Assembly (NCBI GenBank): GCA_017478965.1
Contig: JAFVCV010000031.1
Span: 1-57,938, forward strand
Direction of reading: 5' to 3'
DNA: 57,938 bases
DNA from: Ruminococcus sp.
GTDB lineage: Bacteria; Bacillota; Clostridia; Oscillospirales; Ruminococcaceae
The notes under the pieces were generated by a model. That model saw nothing but the letters and a program-made list of their open reading frames with translations, was not told the origin of the DNA and made no database searches. The position numbers and the translations under genes are program-made. Shown here piece by piece: positions 49,995 through 57,938 of this stretch (position 1 is its first letter; each line of letters opens with the position of its first letter).

Positions 49995-51047
49995 TTAAAC
50001 GTGTTCAATGTGATATTTTTCAAGCTCTTCAAGCGTGTGCCTGTGACCGTGTCTGTCATCGCTGACGAAATGCTCATGCACGTGACTGTGGGTTATCGTG
50101 TGTGTATGCGTGCTGCCGTCGTGGGTGTGAGTAAAGGTGTGCGAATGCTCATGCCTGTGCTGACGAACGAGGGTATCTGCCACGACAAATGCCGTGCCGA
50201 CGATCATGATCATAAGCGCTGCAAAATAGCTTGCCGACAGCGTTTCATTCAGCAGAACAAGCGAGAGCAGCGCACCTATAAACGGTGCGGCAGCATAAAA
50301 TGCGCTCGTTTTAGCCGCCCCGAGTGTTTTCTGCGCACGAATATAGGTAAAAATGCTCAACCCGTAAGCCACAAATCCAAGGATAAGTGCGGCGGCAATA
50401 TAACGAAGATCAGGCAGCCTTTCGCCAACGATCAGCGCCGTTACCATCGAACCCATGCCTGAGCACAACCCTTTTATCGTCACTATCTGATAGGTGCTTT
50501 TATTTGAAATGCTGCGGGTGCAGTTGTTTTCCAGACCCCAGCAGCTAGCCGCCCCCAGCACAAGAAACGACCCAAGCGAAATATCAAAGCTGCCGCTGCC
50601 CTCAAAGGTCAGAACAGCGCTTGCGAGAGTGATGAGCCCTATGGCTGCGAACAGCCGCTTTGAGACTTTTTCCTTGAAGAGCATGAGCGCTATCAGCGTT
50701 GTGGCGACTATCTCGAAATTGCCCAGCAGCGAGGCGTTGGACGAGGTGCCGTGCTTTATGCCCAGCATCAGAAGGATAGGTGCGATGATGTCAAGCACCA
50801 CCATGCCGATGGTATAGGGCAGGTCGCTCCTGCAAAGACGCTCGGTCCTATGCTCTTTCGGGAAGTGAAAAAGATACATGATACCCACGCCAAGTCCTGC
50901 GCCGAGGTACAAAAGCGCTGCCATAACCGTTGGCGGGATACTGTCGAGCAGCAGCTTTGAAAGCGGCACGTTTATCGCATAAAAACAGGCAGCCCCCAGG
51001 GCGTAAAAGGCGGCGGTGAGCTTTGAGCGTTGTTCGGTGTTTCTCAT
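49995..51047 (-). CDS. EamA/DMT-family transporter with a His-rich C-terminal tail
   Basis: A 350-residue transporter with ten membrane helices in two EamA repeats (about 8-140 and 150-290). The last 55 residues are unusual: more than a quarter are His, in blocks such as RHEHSHTFTHTH, STHTHTITHSHVHEH and DDRHGHRH. Such tails bind zinc, nickel or cobalt in metal carriers, so export or sensing of a metal is possible. The start is the ATG at 51047 after AGGAGAGG; the frame runs on to 51530 without sense. It overlaps the preceding gene by 4 nt. Confidence 0.85.
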   Translation of the reverse strand: MRNTEQRSKLTAAFYALGAACFYAINVPLSKLLLDSIPPTVMAALLYLGAGLGVGIMYLFHFPKEHRTERLCRSDLPYTIGMVVLDIIAPILLMLGIKHGTSSNASLLGNFEIVATTLIALMLFKEKVSKRLFAAIGLITLASAVLTFEGSGSFDISLGSFLVLGAASCWGLENNCTRSISNKSTYQIVTIKGLCSGMGSMVTALIVGERLPDLRYIAAALILGFVAYGLSIFTYIRAQKTLGAAKTSAFYAAAPFIGALLSLVLLNETLSASYFAALMIMIVGTAFVVADTLVRQHRHEHSHTFTHTHDGSTHTHTITHSHVHEHFVSDDRHGHRHTLEELEKYHIEHV

Positions 51048-51760
51048 TTTTCCTCTCCTGTCTCGTGAAGATATTTCTTTGACATTATCAGCAGTCCGCC
51101 GAAAGTCCACAGATCGCCTATGCTTATCCAGCCGGCCGCAGCGGCGTTTGTGAAGGCGTGGTCTCCCGACAGCTTCATTAGTATAGCCGGGAGCGCCCCG
51201 AACAGCGGCGTGAATACCCAGCACCATTTCGGCAGCGGAGTTTTCTCTTTTGCAAATGCACTGATCTGTACGCCGGTGAGTATGCCGAAAAAGATAAGAA
51301 ATATCACCGTGGCGGGGAGCAGGAAGTATCCAATAAATCGTACAGTTTTCTCCTCGGCTGCCCAGGGCGATAACGCCTTGACGGTCTTGAAGAAATATAC
51401 CGCTGCACAGCTGACCACATGGACTAATGCGCCAAGCATGAGTACACCGAAAATGCCAGCCCGATATGCGTGAGCGTGTTTCAAAGACTTCTCCGCCATC
51501 AGGCGGTACACTCCGAAAAAACAGAGACATTTAAGCGGTATGCCCATAAGTCCCAGAGCCGCCGACCAGAATATGCGGCCATCGGACACGCTCATGCAGC
51601 GGGATAAAAATGCTTCAAGCCCCGCCGTTCCCGGCTCGGAAACTCCCCAGCACAGCAGCATATCCCCGGCCAGCACCATAAGCGCCGCAAATATGCCTAT
51701 CTTGAAAAGGTGCTCTATCCTTTCGATATCAAGCTTTGAGCTTATTCCTATATCGTTCAT
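51044..51760 (-). CDS. Multi-span membrane protein (DUF6796-like)
   Basis: A 238-residue membrane protein with about seven hydrophobic helices and no enzyme motif. It resembles what I recall as DUF6796. It begins DIGISSKLDIERIEHLFKIG. The start is the ATG at 51760, preceded by GGAGAGATAG. It overlaps the upstream broken gene by 4 nt and the EamA gene by 4 nt, so all three formed one operon. Function unknown. Confidence 0.7.
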   Translation of the reverse strand: MNDIGISSKLDIERIEHLFKIGIFAALMVLAGDMLLCWGVSEPGTAGLEAFLSRCMSVSDGRIFWSAALGLMGIPLKCLCFFGVYRLMAEKSLKHAHAYRAGIFGVLMLGALVHVVSCAAVYFFKTVKALSPWAAEEKTVRFIGYFLLPATVIFLIFFGILTGVQISAFAKEKTPLPKWCWVFTPLFGALPAILMKLSGDHAFTNAAAAGWISIGDLWTFGGLLIMSKKYLHETGEEK

Positions 51761-52156
51761 TCTATCTCTCCTTCTGCTCTGTACTCCTGCGGCATATCGG
51801 CATAAAACATCGTGAACATATACAGATGTCCTATACTGATCGCACCTGTGCCGATGCCGCTGCGAACACACCCAGCTTGTATATAGAAGGCATTATCCCT
51901 TCCAGTGGCTTAAAAAGCCTTTCGTAAAGCTGGTAATGACCCAGCGCTGTTATCGGTATGCCGACAGCACCCAGCATCCCGCCCATGACCATTCGCAGCT
52001 CGGATTTTCAGCGGCGTCAATGAACATATCCACCATTTGTGAGCCTGTCGTTATGCCCGATGCGGGGTTTGCACCTATAAGCAGATCTCCCAGCAGGGTC
52101 AGCACAGCGCCGGCTATGCCAAAGATCATTCCGTTCCTGAATTAATTGTTATCCAT
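51757..52156 (-). pseudogene. Broken membrane-protein gene (DUF6796-like) with nonsense codon and two frameshifts
   Basis: A good AGGAGG site and ATG (52156) are followed by a stop at codon 5 (MDNN, TAA). The same frame then continues FRNGMIFGIAGAVLTLL up to about ENPSCEW. A second frame carries MVMGGMLGAVGIPITALGHY and KPLEGIMPSIYKLGVFAAA. A third carries GAISIGHLYMFTMFYADMPQEY and ends over the next start. Each piece is clearly protein-like and membrane-type, so this is a decayed gene, not chance. It is shorter than its neighbour, so part of the C-terminus may be lost as well. Confidence 0.78.
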
Positions 52157-52316
52157 TACTGCCTCCTGTTGTCTGAGCTTGATTTTAAGGGACCGGTATC
52201 CATTTTATCTGTAAGTGGCGCAAAATGTATCTGCCCACCGGCATACATATCAGGTTTCCTGCCTGCCGGTCTCAGCTATGCTCATAAGCAGCGATTTTGT
52301 CCGCTTTATACTGTGT

Positions 52317-52345
52317 TTGACTTATAGCCTGAAATGTGATATAAT
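52317..52345 (+). promoter_or_regulatory. Sigma-A promoter of the PanE-like gene
   Basis: -35 TTGACT (52317-52322), 17 nt, -10 TATAAT (52340-52345). Confidence 0.88.
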
Positions 52346-52351
52346 AAACCT

Positions 52352-52381
52352 GTTAGTCATATCTAACTATGATTATATCAT
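52352..52381 (+). promoter_or_regulatory. Two small palindromes at the PanE-like transcription start
   Basis: GTTAG-N6-CTAAC (52352-52367) and ATGAT-TAT-ATCAT (52369-52381) lie right after the -10 box, a place where a repressor would block transcription. Confidence 0.5.
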
Positions 52382-52417
52382 ATTTCGTTATGTTTTTCAA
52401 TACCCTGGAGGAAGAAA

Positions 52418-53338
52418 ATGAAGATATTGATATACGGCGCTGGAGTCATAGGTTGTCTTTATGCTGCACTGTTTGCTCAGGCAGGCTATGACGTCAGCAT
52501 CTACGCTCGGGGAGCTCGTCTTGAAATGCTAAAGACCAATGGGCTTCAGTATAAAACAGACAGAGGTATCAAGTGCGCAAATGTAAAGATAGTCAGTGAA
52601 GTAAATAATAACGACCGCTGTGACTTCATTTTCGTAACTGTCAGAGAACACCAGCTTTATGATGTCCTTGCGGCGCTTCGTGACAATGTTAGCCCGAACA
52701 TCGTCACTATGGTCAATTCACTTGACCCCTACGGTAAATGGGAGAAAATCTGCGGTAAAAACCGAATTATCCCGGCATTTCCAGGCGCAGGCGGCGGTTT
52801 TGACGGCGAAGTCCTCGATGCGGCACTCACACCCCGTATCATCCAGCCGACCACCTTTGCTGAGACAGACGGCAGGAAAACACAGCGCACAAAGGAGCTT
52901 GCAGAGATATTCAAGCGCTCGGGAATACCGTACCGGATAACCTCTGATATGCACGCCTGGCAGGTCTGCCACCTGGCAATGGTGGTGCCTATCGCAGACG
53001 CTTATTATGAGACATACCGCCCCGAAAAAGCTGGCTGTGATATGAAACTTATGAGAAAGACCGCACGGCGTATCAAACGGAATTTCAGTATGCTGAAAAA
53101 GTGCGGAGCAAAGCTGGTGCCAATAAAAATGGAACTGTTTCGTATATTGCCCACGCCGCTGCTCACCCTCGGTCTTTCAGTCACATTCAAAAGCAGCTTT
53201 GGGGATAAATTCATGTATCGTCATTCTATGAAAGCTCCTGATGAGATGAGGGAGCTGCACAGGAAGTTTTATTCTTATCTGAAAAGCTCCTGTGACGAAG
53301 ACTCTGCTTCAATGCGGGAAGATCCGGACGGGATCTGA
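52418..53338 (+). CDS. Ketopantoate reductase family protein (PanE/ApbA-like)
   Basis: An NADPH-dependent reductase of 306 residues. The N-terminal Rossmann fold is ILIYGAGVIGCLYAALFAQAGYDVS. FVTVREHQL and NSLDPYGKWEKICGKNRIIPAFPGAGG follow in the usual order. The C-terminal helical half is divergent and lacks a clear catalytic Lys-Asn-Ser pattern, so I avoid the panE symbol; many such proteins act on other 2-keto acids. GGAGGAAG precedes the ATG. The next gene starts 23 nt after it. Confidence 0.82.
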   Translation: MKILIYGAGVIGCLYAALFAQAGYDVSIYARGARLEMLKTNGLQYKTDRGIKCANVKIVSEVNNNDRCDFIFVTVREHQLYDVLAALRDNVSPNIVTMVNSLDPYGKWEKICGKNRIIPAFPGAGGGFDGEVLDAALTPRIIQPTTFAETDGRKTQRTKELAEIFKRSGIPYRITSDMHAWQVCHLAMVVPIADAYYETYRPEKAGCDMKLMRKTARRIKRNFSMLKKCGAKLVPIKMELFRILPTPLLTLGLSVTFKSSFGDKFMYRHSMKAPDEMRELHRKFYSYLKSSCDEDSASMREDPDGI

Positions 53339-53361
53339 TGTAGGAGTGTAAATGATCTAAA

Positions 53362-54483
53362 ATGAGAGCTTTTCTGAAAAAACACAAGGTCGTGAGAGTT
53401 TTGATAAAAATAGCAGTGATAATATTGGCATTAGTCATATTTGCGTTGATCTTCATGCGGGTCTATCCCGCCTTTGGCGGCAGACCCACAAGCAAAGACC
53501 GCAAGGATCACGCAAAGCGTGCAGAGGGCTATTTTGACGGCAGGCATTTCAACTATCCGTCAGAGTGGGAGCTTGAAGGTATAAATGCTGACAACAGAGT
53601 GTCCTCAAAAGGGACCGTCCCCAAGGACCCTCTTCCCGTTGAGACCCCCGATCTCACAAAGGCGGCTGACGACGATGTGACGGTAACATGGCTGGGTCAC
53701 GCTTCTTCTCTGATTCAGATGCACGGCAAGAATATTCTGGTGGACCCTGTGTTCAGCAAACGTGCATCGCCTGTGCAGTGGGCGGGTCCCGCAAGGTTCA
53801 CCGAGCCGTCGGTCACGGTCGATGATCTGCCTGAGATAGACGCTGTGCTCATCACTCACGACCATTACGACCATCTCGATATGGACACTATAAAGGCGCT
53901 GGAAAGCAAGACGGAGCATTACATAGTCCCCCTCGGTATCGACAAGCACATCACCCGCTGGATCAGGGACGACAGCAAGGTGACAGATCTTGCCTGGTGG
54001 GAGAGCTGTGATCTTGACGGGCTGGAAATATACTGCACTCCCGCCAACCATAAATCCGGCAGAGCGCTTGATAATCAGCAGACCACACTTTTCTGCTCGT
54101 GGGTCCTGAAGGACGAATATCATCAGATATTCGAGAGCAGTGACACAGGCTACGGCGCACATTTTGAGGAGATATATAAGCGCTTCGGAGAGTTCGACCT
54201 GTTCATGCCCGACAGCGGTCAGTACAGCGTAAACTGGCACTACTGGCATATGTTCCCTGAGGAAAGCGCCCTGGCCGCAGAAACACTTCACGCAAAGGCG
54301 GTCATGCCGATACATTGGGGAGCCTTCGTGCTCAGCGACCACGGCTGGGACGACTCGCCCGAACGTGTGACTATAGCCTGCGAGGAAAAGGGGATCGAGG
54401 TCATAACACCCAGGCTTTGCGAGACAATGTCTCTGAATGATTCGGAGAATTATCATGAGCGCTGGTGGAGAGCTCTCGAATAA
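53362..54483 (+). CDS. Membrane-anchored MBL-fold hydrolase (NAPE-PLD-like)
   Basis: A 373-residue protein with an N-terminal membrane helix (about 11-33) and an extracytoplasmic metallo-beta-lactamase domain. VTWLGHASSLIQM, VDPVFSKRASP, LITHDHYDHLD (HxHxDH), SSDTGYG and VMPIHWGAF make up the zinc site. This set is that of the NAPE-PLD/RomA group, which cleaves phospholipid-type phosphodiesters or related substrates. Substrate here unknown. No ribosome site stands at the usual distance; AGGAG is 15 nt upstream. Confidence 0.85.
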   Translation: MRAFLKKHKVVRVLIKIAVIILALVIFALIFMRVYPAFGGRPTSKDRKDHAKRAEGYFDGRHFNYPSEWELEGINADNRVSSKGTVPKDPLPVETPDLTKAADDDVTVTWLGHASSLIQMHGKNILVDPVFSKRASPVQWAGPARFTEPSVTVDDLPEIDAVLITHDHYDHLDMDTIKALESKTEHYIVPLGIDKHITRWIRDDSKVTDLAWWESCDLDGLEIYCTPANHKSGRALDNQQTTLFCSWVLKDEYHQIFESSDTGYGAHFEEIYKRFGEFDLFMPDSGQYSVNWHYWHMFPEESALAAETLHAKAVMPIHWGAFVLSDHGWDDSPERVTIACEEKGIEVITPRLCETMSLNDSENYHERWWRALE

Positions 54484-54570
54484 CAGTGTATGTGCAGATC
54501 GTGGTATGCTCCACAATGCTGATTATGACCCCAGTGGGACGGATTTTAAGTGCGCCAATAGGCTATGGTT

Positions 54571-56034
54571 TTACTGAACAGGGTTATTCACAATACCAAC
54601 AAACAGCGGCAGTCCCGTATCACTCATTATCTCAAAGATAAAGGGTCTGTCCAGTATGAACTCTGCATGACCTTCGGGTTTTACTGCTCCTATATAGTTC
54701 ATGACCGTCAGCGATGCCGCCTTGCAGCCTTCCTCGTCAATGATGACTCTCGTATCCTGTTCGGCTTGACTAATGTATATGTTGTCTGTACTGTCTGTCA
54801 GAGGAGTAAAGTCTGAGTTATCGGCATTAAAAATATCAGTAATGCCAAGCGAACTTAGCCCTTCACGAAGATCAATTTTTGAGGAAACATCAAATTTCGG
54901 AACAGACATTTTTACTGTCACATACTTGTTGTTCGGGAAGTTCCCTATACTGAGCATATGCCTTTTGACCTGTTCATCATTTAGCAGATCATCGGGAGAA
55001 TACCCCTCATCAGGAAGTATCAGCTTCATGTGACCATTGTTTTCAAGTTGTAAGCTGACCGAAGAAAAATGCTCTCCCCAGCAATATCCCATATCTCTCT
55101 CCGAGTTCATGTAGTCACATATCACATCACCATTGACACTGTGAAATACAGCCTGTTGCGTTATTTTAGGCGAAAACTTATTGTTCCATTTTCCGCTGTA
55201 ATTTACAGTAGAGGCAAGTGTCAGTATCATTTTGGGATCCATCTTTATGTCAGAAACATAATCGGTAAGCAAGCCATCGGTCTGAGCGTTCAGCCAATCC
55301 TGAAGCATTTTGCTGTAAACATCTGATGAAGGATCACCGCTGTACACAGATGAATAGTAAGTATCGGCAAGTGTGTCCACAGTGTCTTGCTTATAATCGG
55401 CATTACTGTTCGTCCACAGTGAATTGGCAAGAATACATTTAGCCATTCCATCGTCTTTATAGTTAGCCTGCCAGATCGATTTCGAGTGTGAACGCAGAGT
55501 TTCAATATCACTCTGACCAAGTACATCAAGTATCTGCTGTCTGCTGTTTCCGTCAGTGATCTCCGCCGTCATACCGAGTGCCATATACAAACTAAGCGGA
55601 GAATAAACGACATTGTCCGTTTCTGAGCTATGCAGGAATGTCTGAGTGCTGTTCAGAAAGAAAGTATTGAAACCGTCCTGATATCCCTCCGGCTGATTTC
55701 TGAGTGCCTTTTGTGCTTCGTCCCACGCATGATAAACTTCCTTATAGTCGTCCCAATCCGGATAGGCTGTCTCATCAGGATACGGGGGCATTTCGGGATA
55801 TGCTGGCGCAGCAAGGAGCATTACACGGTCGCTGCCCTTGTCAGAAGAGGGAATGATTGTATCATCGCCTGTTTTCGGGAGTATAGAAACACAAGCAATT
55901 ATCGCCGCCGCACATATACCGCCGAGTGCTGTCCACTTGAAGATACTGCTCTTTTTCTTTTTAACTGTCAGATCGGGAACGAGCTTATCATCTGTATCAC
56001 CGATCACATCAAGAAGAATGTCCTTGTTTTTCAT
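54571..56034 (-). CDS. Membrane-anchored serpin with anti-sigma-like N-terminus
   Basis: A 487-residue fusion. Residues 1-28 (KNKDILLDVIGDTDDKLV, then KKKKK) match the N-terminus of the anti-sigma at 43473. One membrane helix spans about 32-53. After a Pro/Tyr-rich linker a full serpin domain runs from about 115 to 487: NVVYSPLSLYMALGM, ANSLWTN, LTLASTVNYSGKW, KMSVPKF and the C-terminal RPFIFEIMSDTGLPLFVGIV. The hinge of the reactive loop is DEEGCKAASLTV, which fits inhibitory serpins apart from Cys at P14; the cleavage site falls near IGAVKPEG. The gene overlaps the sigma gene by 4 nt. I infer an anti-sigma factor whose sensor is a protease trap. Confidence 0.88.
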   Translation of the reverse strand: MKNKDILLDVIGDTDDKLVPDLTVKKKKSSIFKWTALGGICAAAIIACVSILPKTGDDTIIPSSDKGSDRVMLLAAPAYPEMPPYPDETAYPDWDDYKEVYHAWDEAQKALRNQPEGYQDGFNTFFLNSTQTFLHSSETDNVVYSPLSLYMALGMTAEITDGNSRQQILDVLGQSDIETLRSHSKSIWQANYKDDGMAKCILANSLWTNSNADYKQDTVDTLADTYYSSVYSGDPSSDVYSKMLQDWLNAQTDGLLTDYVSDIKMDPKMILTLASTVNYSGKWNNKFSPKITQQAVFHSVNGDVICDYMNSERDMGYCWGEHFSSVSLQLENNGHMKLILPDEGYSPDDLLNDEQVKRHMLSIGNFPNNKYVTVKMSVPKFDVSSKIDLREGLSSLGITDIFNADNSDFTPLTDSTDNIYISQAEQDTRVIIDEEGCKAASLTVMNYIGAVKPEGHAEFILDRPFIFEIMSDTGLPLFVGIVNNPVQ

Positions 56035-56582
56035 ACGCCTACGCCTTCCTTTTCTAAATATCTTTTCAGTTTGTCCCTTACACGCTGTAATATCATCTTG
56101 ACAGCTCCCTCAGATATGTCATTACGTTTTTCTATCTCGGCTACAGGCATTATGTACCAGTAACGCAGGAGAAATATGTTTCTGTTTTTTTCAGGGAGAC
56201 TGCATAGAAAGCTGTTCAAAAGCTCCCTTAACGCAAGCCTGTCCTCTATCGGGCTGTCCTCTCCGATACATTCTCCAAGTTCATCAAGGCATAACGCCGT
56301 TTGTCCGCCGCCGTATTTTTGCGACCTGTCCCTGCGATATTTGTCTATTGCAAGGTTTCGTGTGATCCTGCCGAAGAACAAAGCCAATCGCCCGGGCTTT
56401 TCAGGGGGCATCGTATTCCAAGCCCGAAACCACGTGTCATTGACGCACTCCTCTGTGTCCTTCGCAGAATGAAGAATATTGTTTGCAATCGTACTGCAAT
56501 AGCCGCCGTATTTCGTCTGGCTCTCATTTATTGCAGATTCATTTCTCTGCCAGTAAAGCTCTATGATGTGAAGATCTTCCAT
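56031..56582 (-). CDS. ECF-type RNA polymerase sigma factor paired with the serpin
   Basis: A sigma-70 family factor of 183 residues. Region 2 includes DTEECVNDTWFRAWNTMPP and LALFFGRITRNLAIDKYRR. Region 4 includes IFLLRYWYIMPVAEIEKRNDISEGAVKMILQRVRDKLK. The start is the ATG at 56582, after AAGGAGG with 6-7 nt spacing; the frame continues to 56627 without a site. ATGA overlap with the serpin gene fixes the pair. An ECF-like promoter lies upstream, so it probably drives its own operon. Confidence 0.92.
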   Translation of the reverse strand: MEDLHIIELYWQRNESAINESQTKYGGYCSTIANNILHSAKDTEECVNDTWFRAWNTMPPEKPGRLALFFGRITRNLAIDKYRRDRSQKYGGGQTALCLDELGECIGEDSPIEDRLALRELLNSFLCSLPEKNRNIFLLRYWYIMPVAEIEKRNDISEGAVKMILQRVRDKLKRYLEKEGVGV

Positions 56583-56613
56583 AGCGCACCTCCTTGATGC
56601 CACTTTACCCTTA

Positions 56614-56641
56614 TAGACGAGATTCATATCGCTCAGGTAAC
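56614..56641 (-). promoter_or_regulatory. Candidate ECF (auto-regulated) promoter of the sigma-serpin operon
   Basis: Minus strand: GTTACC (56636-56641), 16 nt, CGTCTA (56614-56619). The AC-containing -35 and CGTC -10 with 16-nt spacing are typical of ECF sigma factors, not of sigma-A. Confidence 0.55.
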
Positions 56642-56726
56642 GGTCGGCTTAAAAAATTATTTACTATCATTATATCACAGAATAAAGACAAACTCAATCA
56701 GTAATGAAAAACTATTACCCGAAAAG

Positions 56727-56765
56727 AAAAAGCCTTATCCCCGTATCACAGGGATAAGACTTTTT
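56727..56765. terminator. Terminator with long stem
   Basis: CTTATCCC / GGGATAAG (56734-56741, 56751-56758) extends, after one mismatch, through AAAAAG / CTTTTT. It has a T-run on both strands and would end the frameshifted gene to its right. Confidence 0.85.
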
Positions 56766-56786
56766 CCATAATTGGTATCTATATGT

Positions 56787-57016
56787 TTACTCCTGAACTT
56801 CACTCATCAAAGCCACACCGTCCTTGAAACCTGCCTTGTACGCAGCTCTCATCTCACCGGCGTCGGTATCACTCACGCAGTCGAGGATTTTGTGAAATAC
56901 ATCGCTCTGCTCCTCGCTCAGAGAATCCTCAAAGGGAATACAGAGCTTGTTAAAATCGTCAGAAAAGTCGGCGGCGTGAATATCACCCTGTCGGAAGTTT
57001 AAATCATATCGATCAT
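56787..57016 (-). pseudogene. Frameshifted small gene, unknown (DUF6809-like C-terminus)
   Basis: A ribosome site (AAAGGG, 57025-57030) and an ATG (57016) give only MIDMI before a stop. Shifting frame by one base there opens a protein-like stretch: NFRQGDIHAADFSDDF, IPFEDSLSEEQSDVFHK, then RAAYKAGFKDGVALMSEVQE and a stop at 56787. The shifted frame is open to 57083 but has no start codon. One lost base explains it. The end recalls DUF6809 proteins found on mobile elements. Confidence 0.6.
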
Positions 57017-57210
57017 TGTAAGCACCCTTTCGGTATTTTTTAGCTTGCTGTACCTGTCTTACAATGTTTCCTTGAAAACTTCTTTACCGCTACTGTCCTA
57101 AACTGTGAGAGCTTTTGCCATTCAGACGATCATATAATGGTCCTGAATTACTTCTTTTCAGCTATTGCAGCCTGTGCAGCCCTCCACCAACGCAGGCGCA
57201 TTTGATACGC

Positions 57211-57938
57211 TCAAAAGCTCGAGTTTATGGGCTTTTTGTCACCCTCCACATTGCACGTTTTAGGAGTTTTGTCATCGCCCGAGAAGTGCAGATACCAATC
57301 GAAGGAGTTCTCATTCACCACTATTTTTTCTACAAATGCTTCGATAACTGCTTCGGGAATATCTTCATCAGTGTCGAAATTCGTGTACCGTTCAAGAGCA
57401 TACCTCAGCAGAGTGATACGCTCATTGTAGTCGGGAACATCACTTGTCTCTGTGACTTTTTCCGTGGGCGAAAGCTCGCATATCTGCTCCTGCAAAGAGG
57501 CTATCTGCGTATCGACTTCCGACTTCATGTTCATGAACTGCTCTTTTGTTATCTCATCGTCAGCCCTCATGGAGATGAGTTTGTTCAGACGCTTTTCCAG
57601 TTTATCAAGCTCTGCCTTTTTCTGTGCGATAATCTCGGTGTTGTCCTCGACTTCTTCCGTGTCGTCGATATGCTTTTCAAGCATCTCCTCGGCAATATCA
57701 AGTATCCTGTCGGTGTTCCTCAGAAACTCACGGAACAGATTCTTCGCCATGAACTGTAACTTCCACCCCGGTATCATCTGCGAGGTGCAGATACCCTCCG
57801 TGGGCAGTCCCTTTTTCAGCCTTGTCCGTATAGTTCCGTTGCGTATCTGCGAGTAGCACATATACCCGTACTGCGTACCCTTTGATGTGGTGTGCCATAC
57901 CTTGCGGTTGAATGTGCATCCGCAGGAGCATACCAACA
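57211..57938 (-). CDS. Large serine recombinase, C-terminal part (cut by the window edge)
   Basis: The last 242 residues of a site-specific recombinase; the catalytic N-terminus lies beyond the window. The visible part starts in the zinc-ribbon (VCSCGCTFNRKVWH, then YGYMCYSQ and GICTS for the second Cys group). The long coiled coil follows (about 105-170, EIIAQKKAELDKLEKRLNKL), and a final domain has ALERYTNF and AFVEKIVVNE, typical of TndX/Tn4451-type integrases. Such enzymes move integrative elements, so an element or a remnant extends to the right. No attachment site could be recognised. Confidence 0.88.
   Translation of the reverse strand, partial: LVCSCGCTFNRKVWHTTSKGTQYGYMCYSQIRNGTIRTRLKKGLPTEGICTSQMIPGWKLQFMAKNLFREFLRNTDRILDIAEEMLEKHIDDTEEVEDNTEIIAQKKAELDKLEKRLNKLISMRADDEITKEQFMNMKSEVDTQIASLQEQICELSPTEKVTETSDVPDYNERITLLRYALERYTNFDTDEDIPEAVIEAFVEKIVVNENSFDWYLHFSGDDKTPKTCNVEGDKKPINSSF

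Noticed and set aside
56772-57002. Plus-strand open frame of 76 codons
   Set aside because: It is the antisense of the frameshifted gene at 56787-57016, whose minus-strand reading is far more protein-like.
1-57938. CRISPR arrays, rRNA genes, insertion sequences, prophage modules
   Set aside because: I looked for spaced repeats, rRNA signatures, transposases and phage structural genes; none is visible apart from the recombinase at the right edge.

Overview
The window reads as chromosome from an anaerobic Firmicute of the Clostridia, most likely a Ruminococcus-like member of the Oscillospiraceae. Reasons: the yajC - TIGR04086 - six-cysteine peptide (SCIFF) - radical SAM maturase order typical of Clostridia, a class III anaerobic ribonucleotide reductase, an NfnAB-type NADPH/ferredoxin pair, strong purine-rich Shine-Dalgarno sites, and many clear sigma-A promoters with 17-nt spacers. 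NPxTG surface anchors, a GH3 glycosidase, L-fucose-type enzymes and a serpin fit a gut or rumen habitat. The genus is inference.

Left part (1-40 kb) is compact housekeeping and metabolism. It starts with tRNA-Asn and a minus-strand block: histidine kinase, ABC permease, ABC ATPase, response regulator, an IspD/TarI-type cytidylyltransferase and PRPP synthetase. Then come thrH, an OGG1-type glycosylase, a DUF6062-like protein, a repeat-rich 0.5-kb gap, rlmB followed by a P-type-ATPase-shaped protein without catalytic motifs, a GHL10 lipoprotein, nfnA-nfnB, yajC, the SCIFF locus, asnB, nrdD-nrdG (NrdD ends before a glycyl-radical motif), a DUF2975/XRE/DUF4173 operon, a run holding fucose-type enzymes with kptA and rlmI, a small NPxTG protein, GH3, a GGDEF/EAL protein and a COG2509 flavoprotein.

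Right part (40-58 kb) looks more accessory. It holds a long NPKTG surface protein, a membrane metallophosphoesterase with a permease-prefix-like N-terminus, an ECF sigma/anti-sigma pair, a second 561-residue GGDEF/EAL protein, small hydrolases, a His-tailed EamA transporter beside a broken gene, a PanE-like reductase, two MBL-fold hydrolases, and a second ECF sigma whose partner is a membrane-anchored serpin with an anti-sigma-like N-terminus. The window ends in the C-terminal half of a large serine recombinase beside a frameshifted small gene, so a mobile element or its remnant probably begins here.

The strongest candidate for an undescribed system is the ECF sigma / membrane serpin pair (54571-56582), which could make an extracellular protease the signal for a sigma factor. 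Next are the catalytically dead P-type ATPase relative behind rlmB, the NrdD lacking a glycyl-radical motif, and the GTTGAAAA repeat cluster at 8768-8908. All functions are assigned by reading motifs; no database search was possible.
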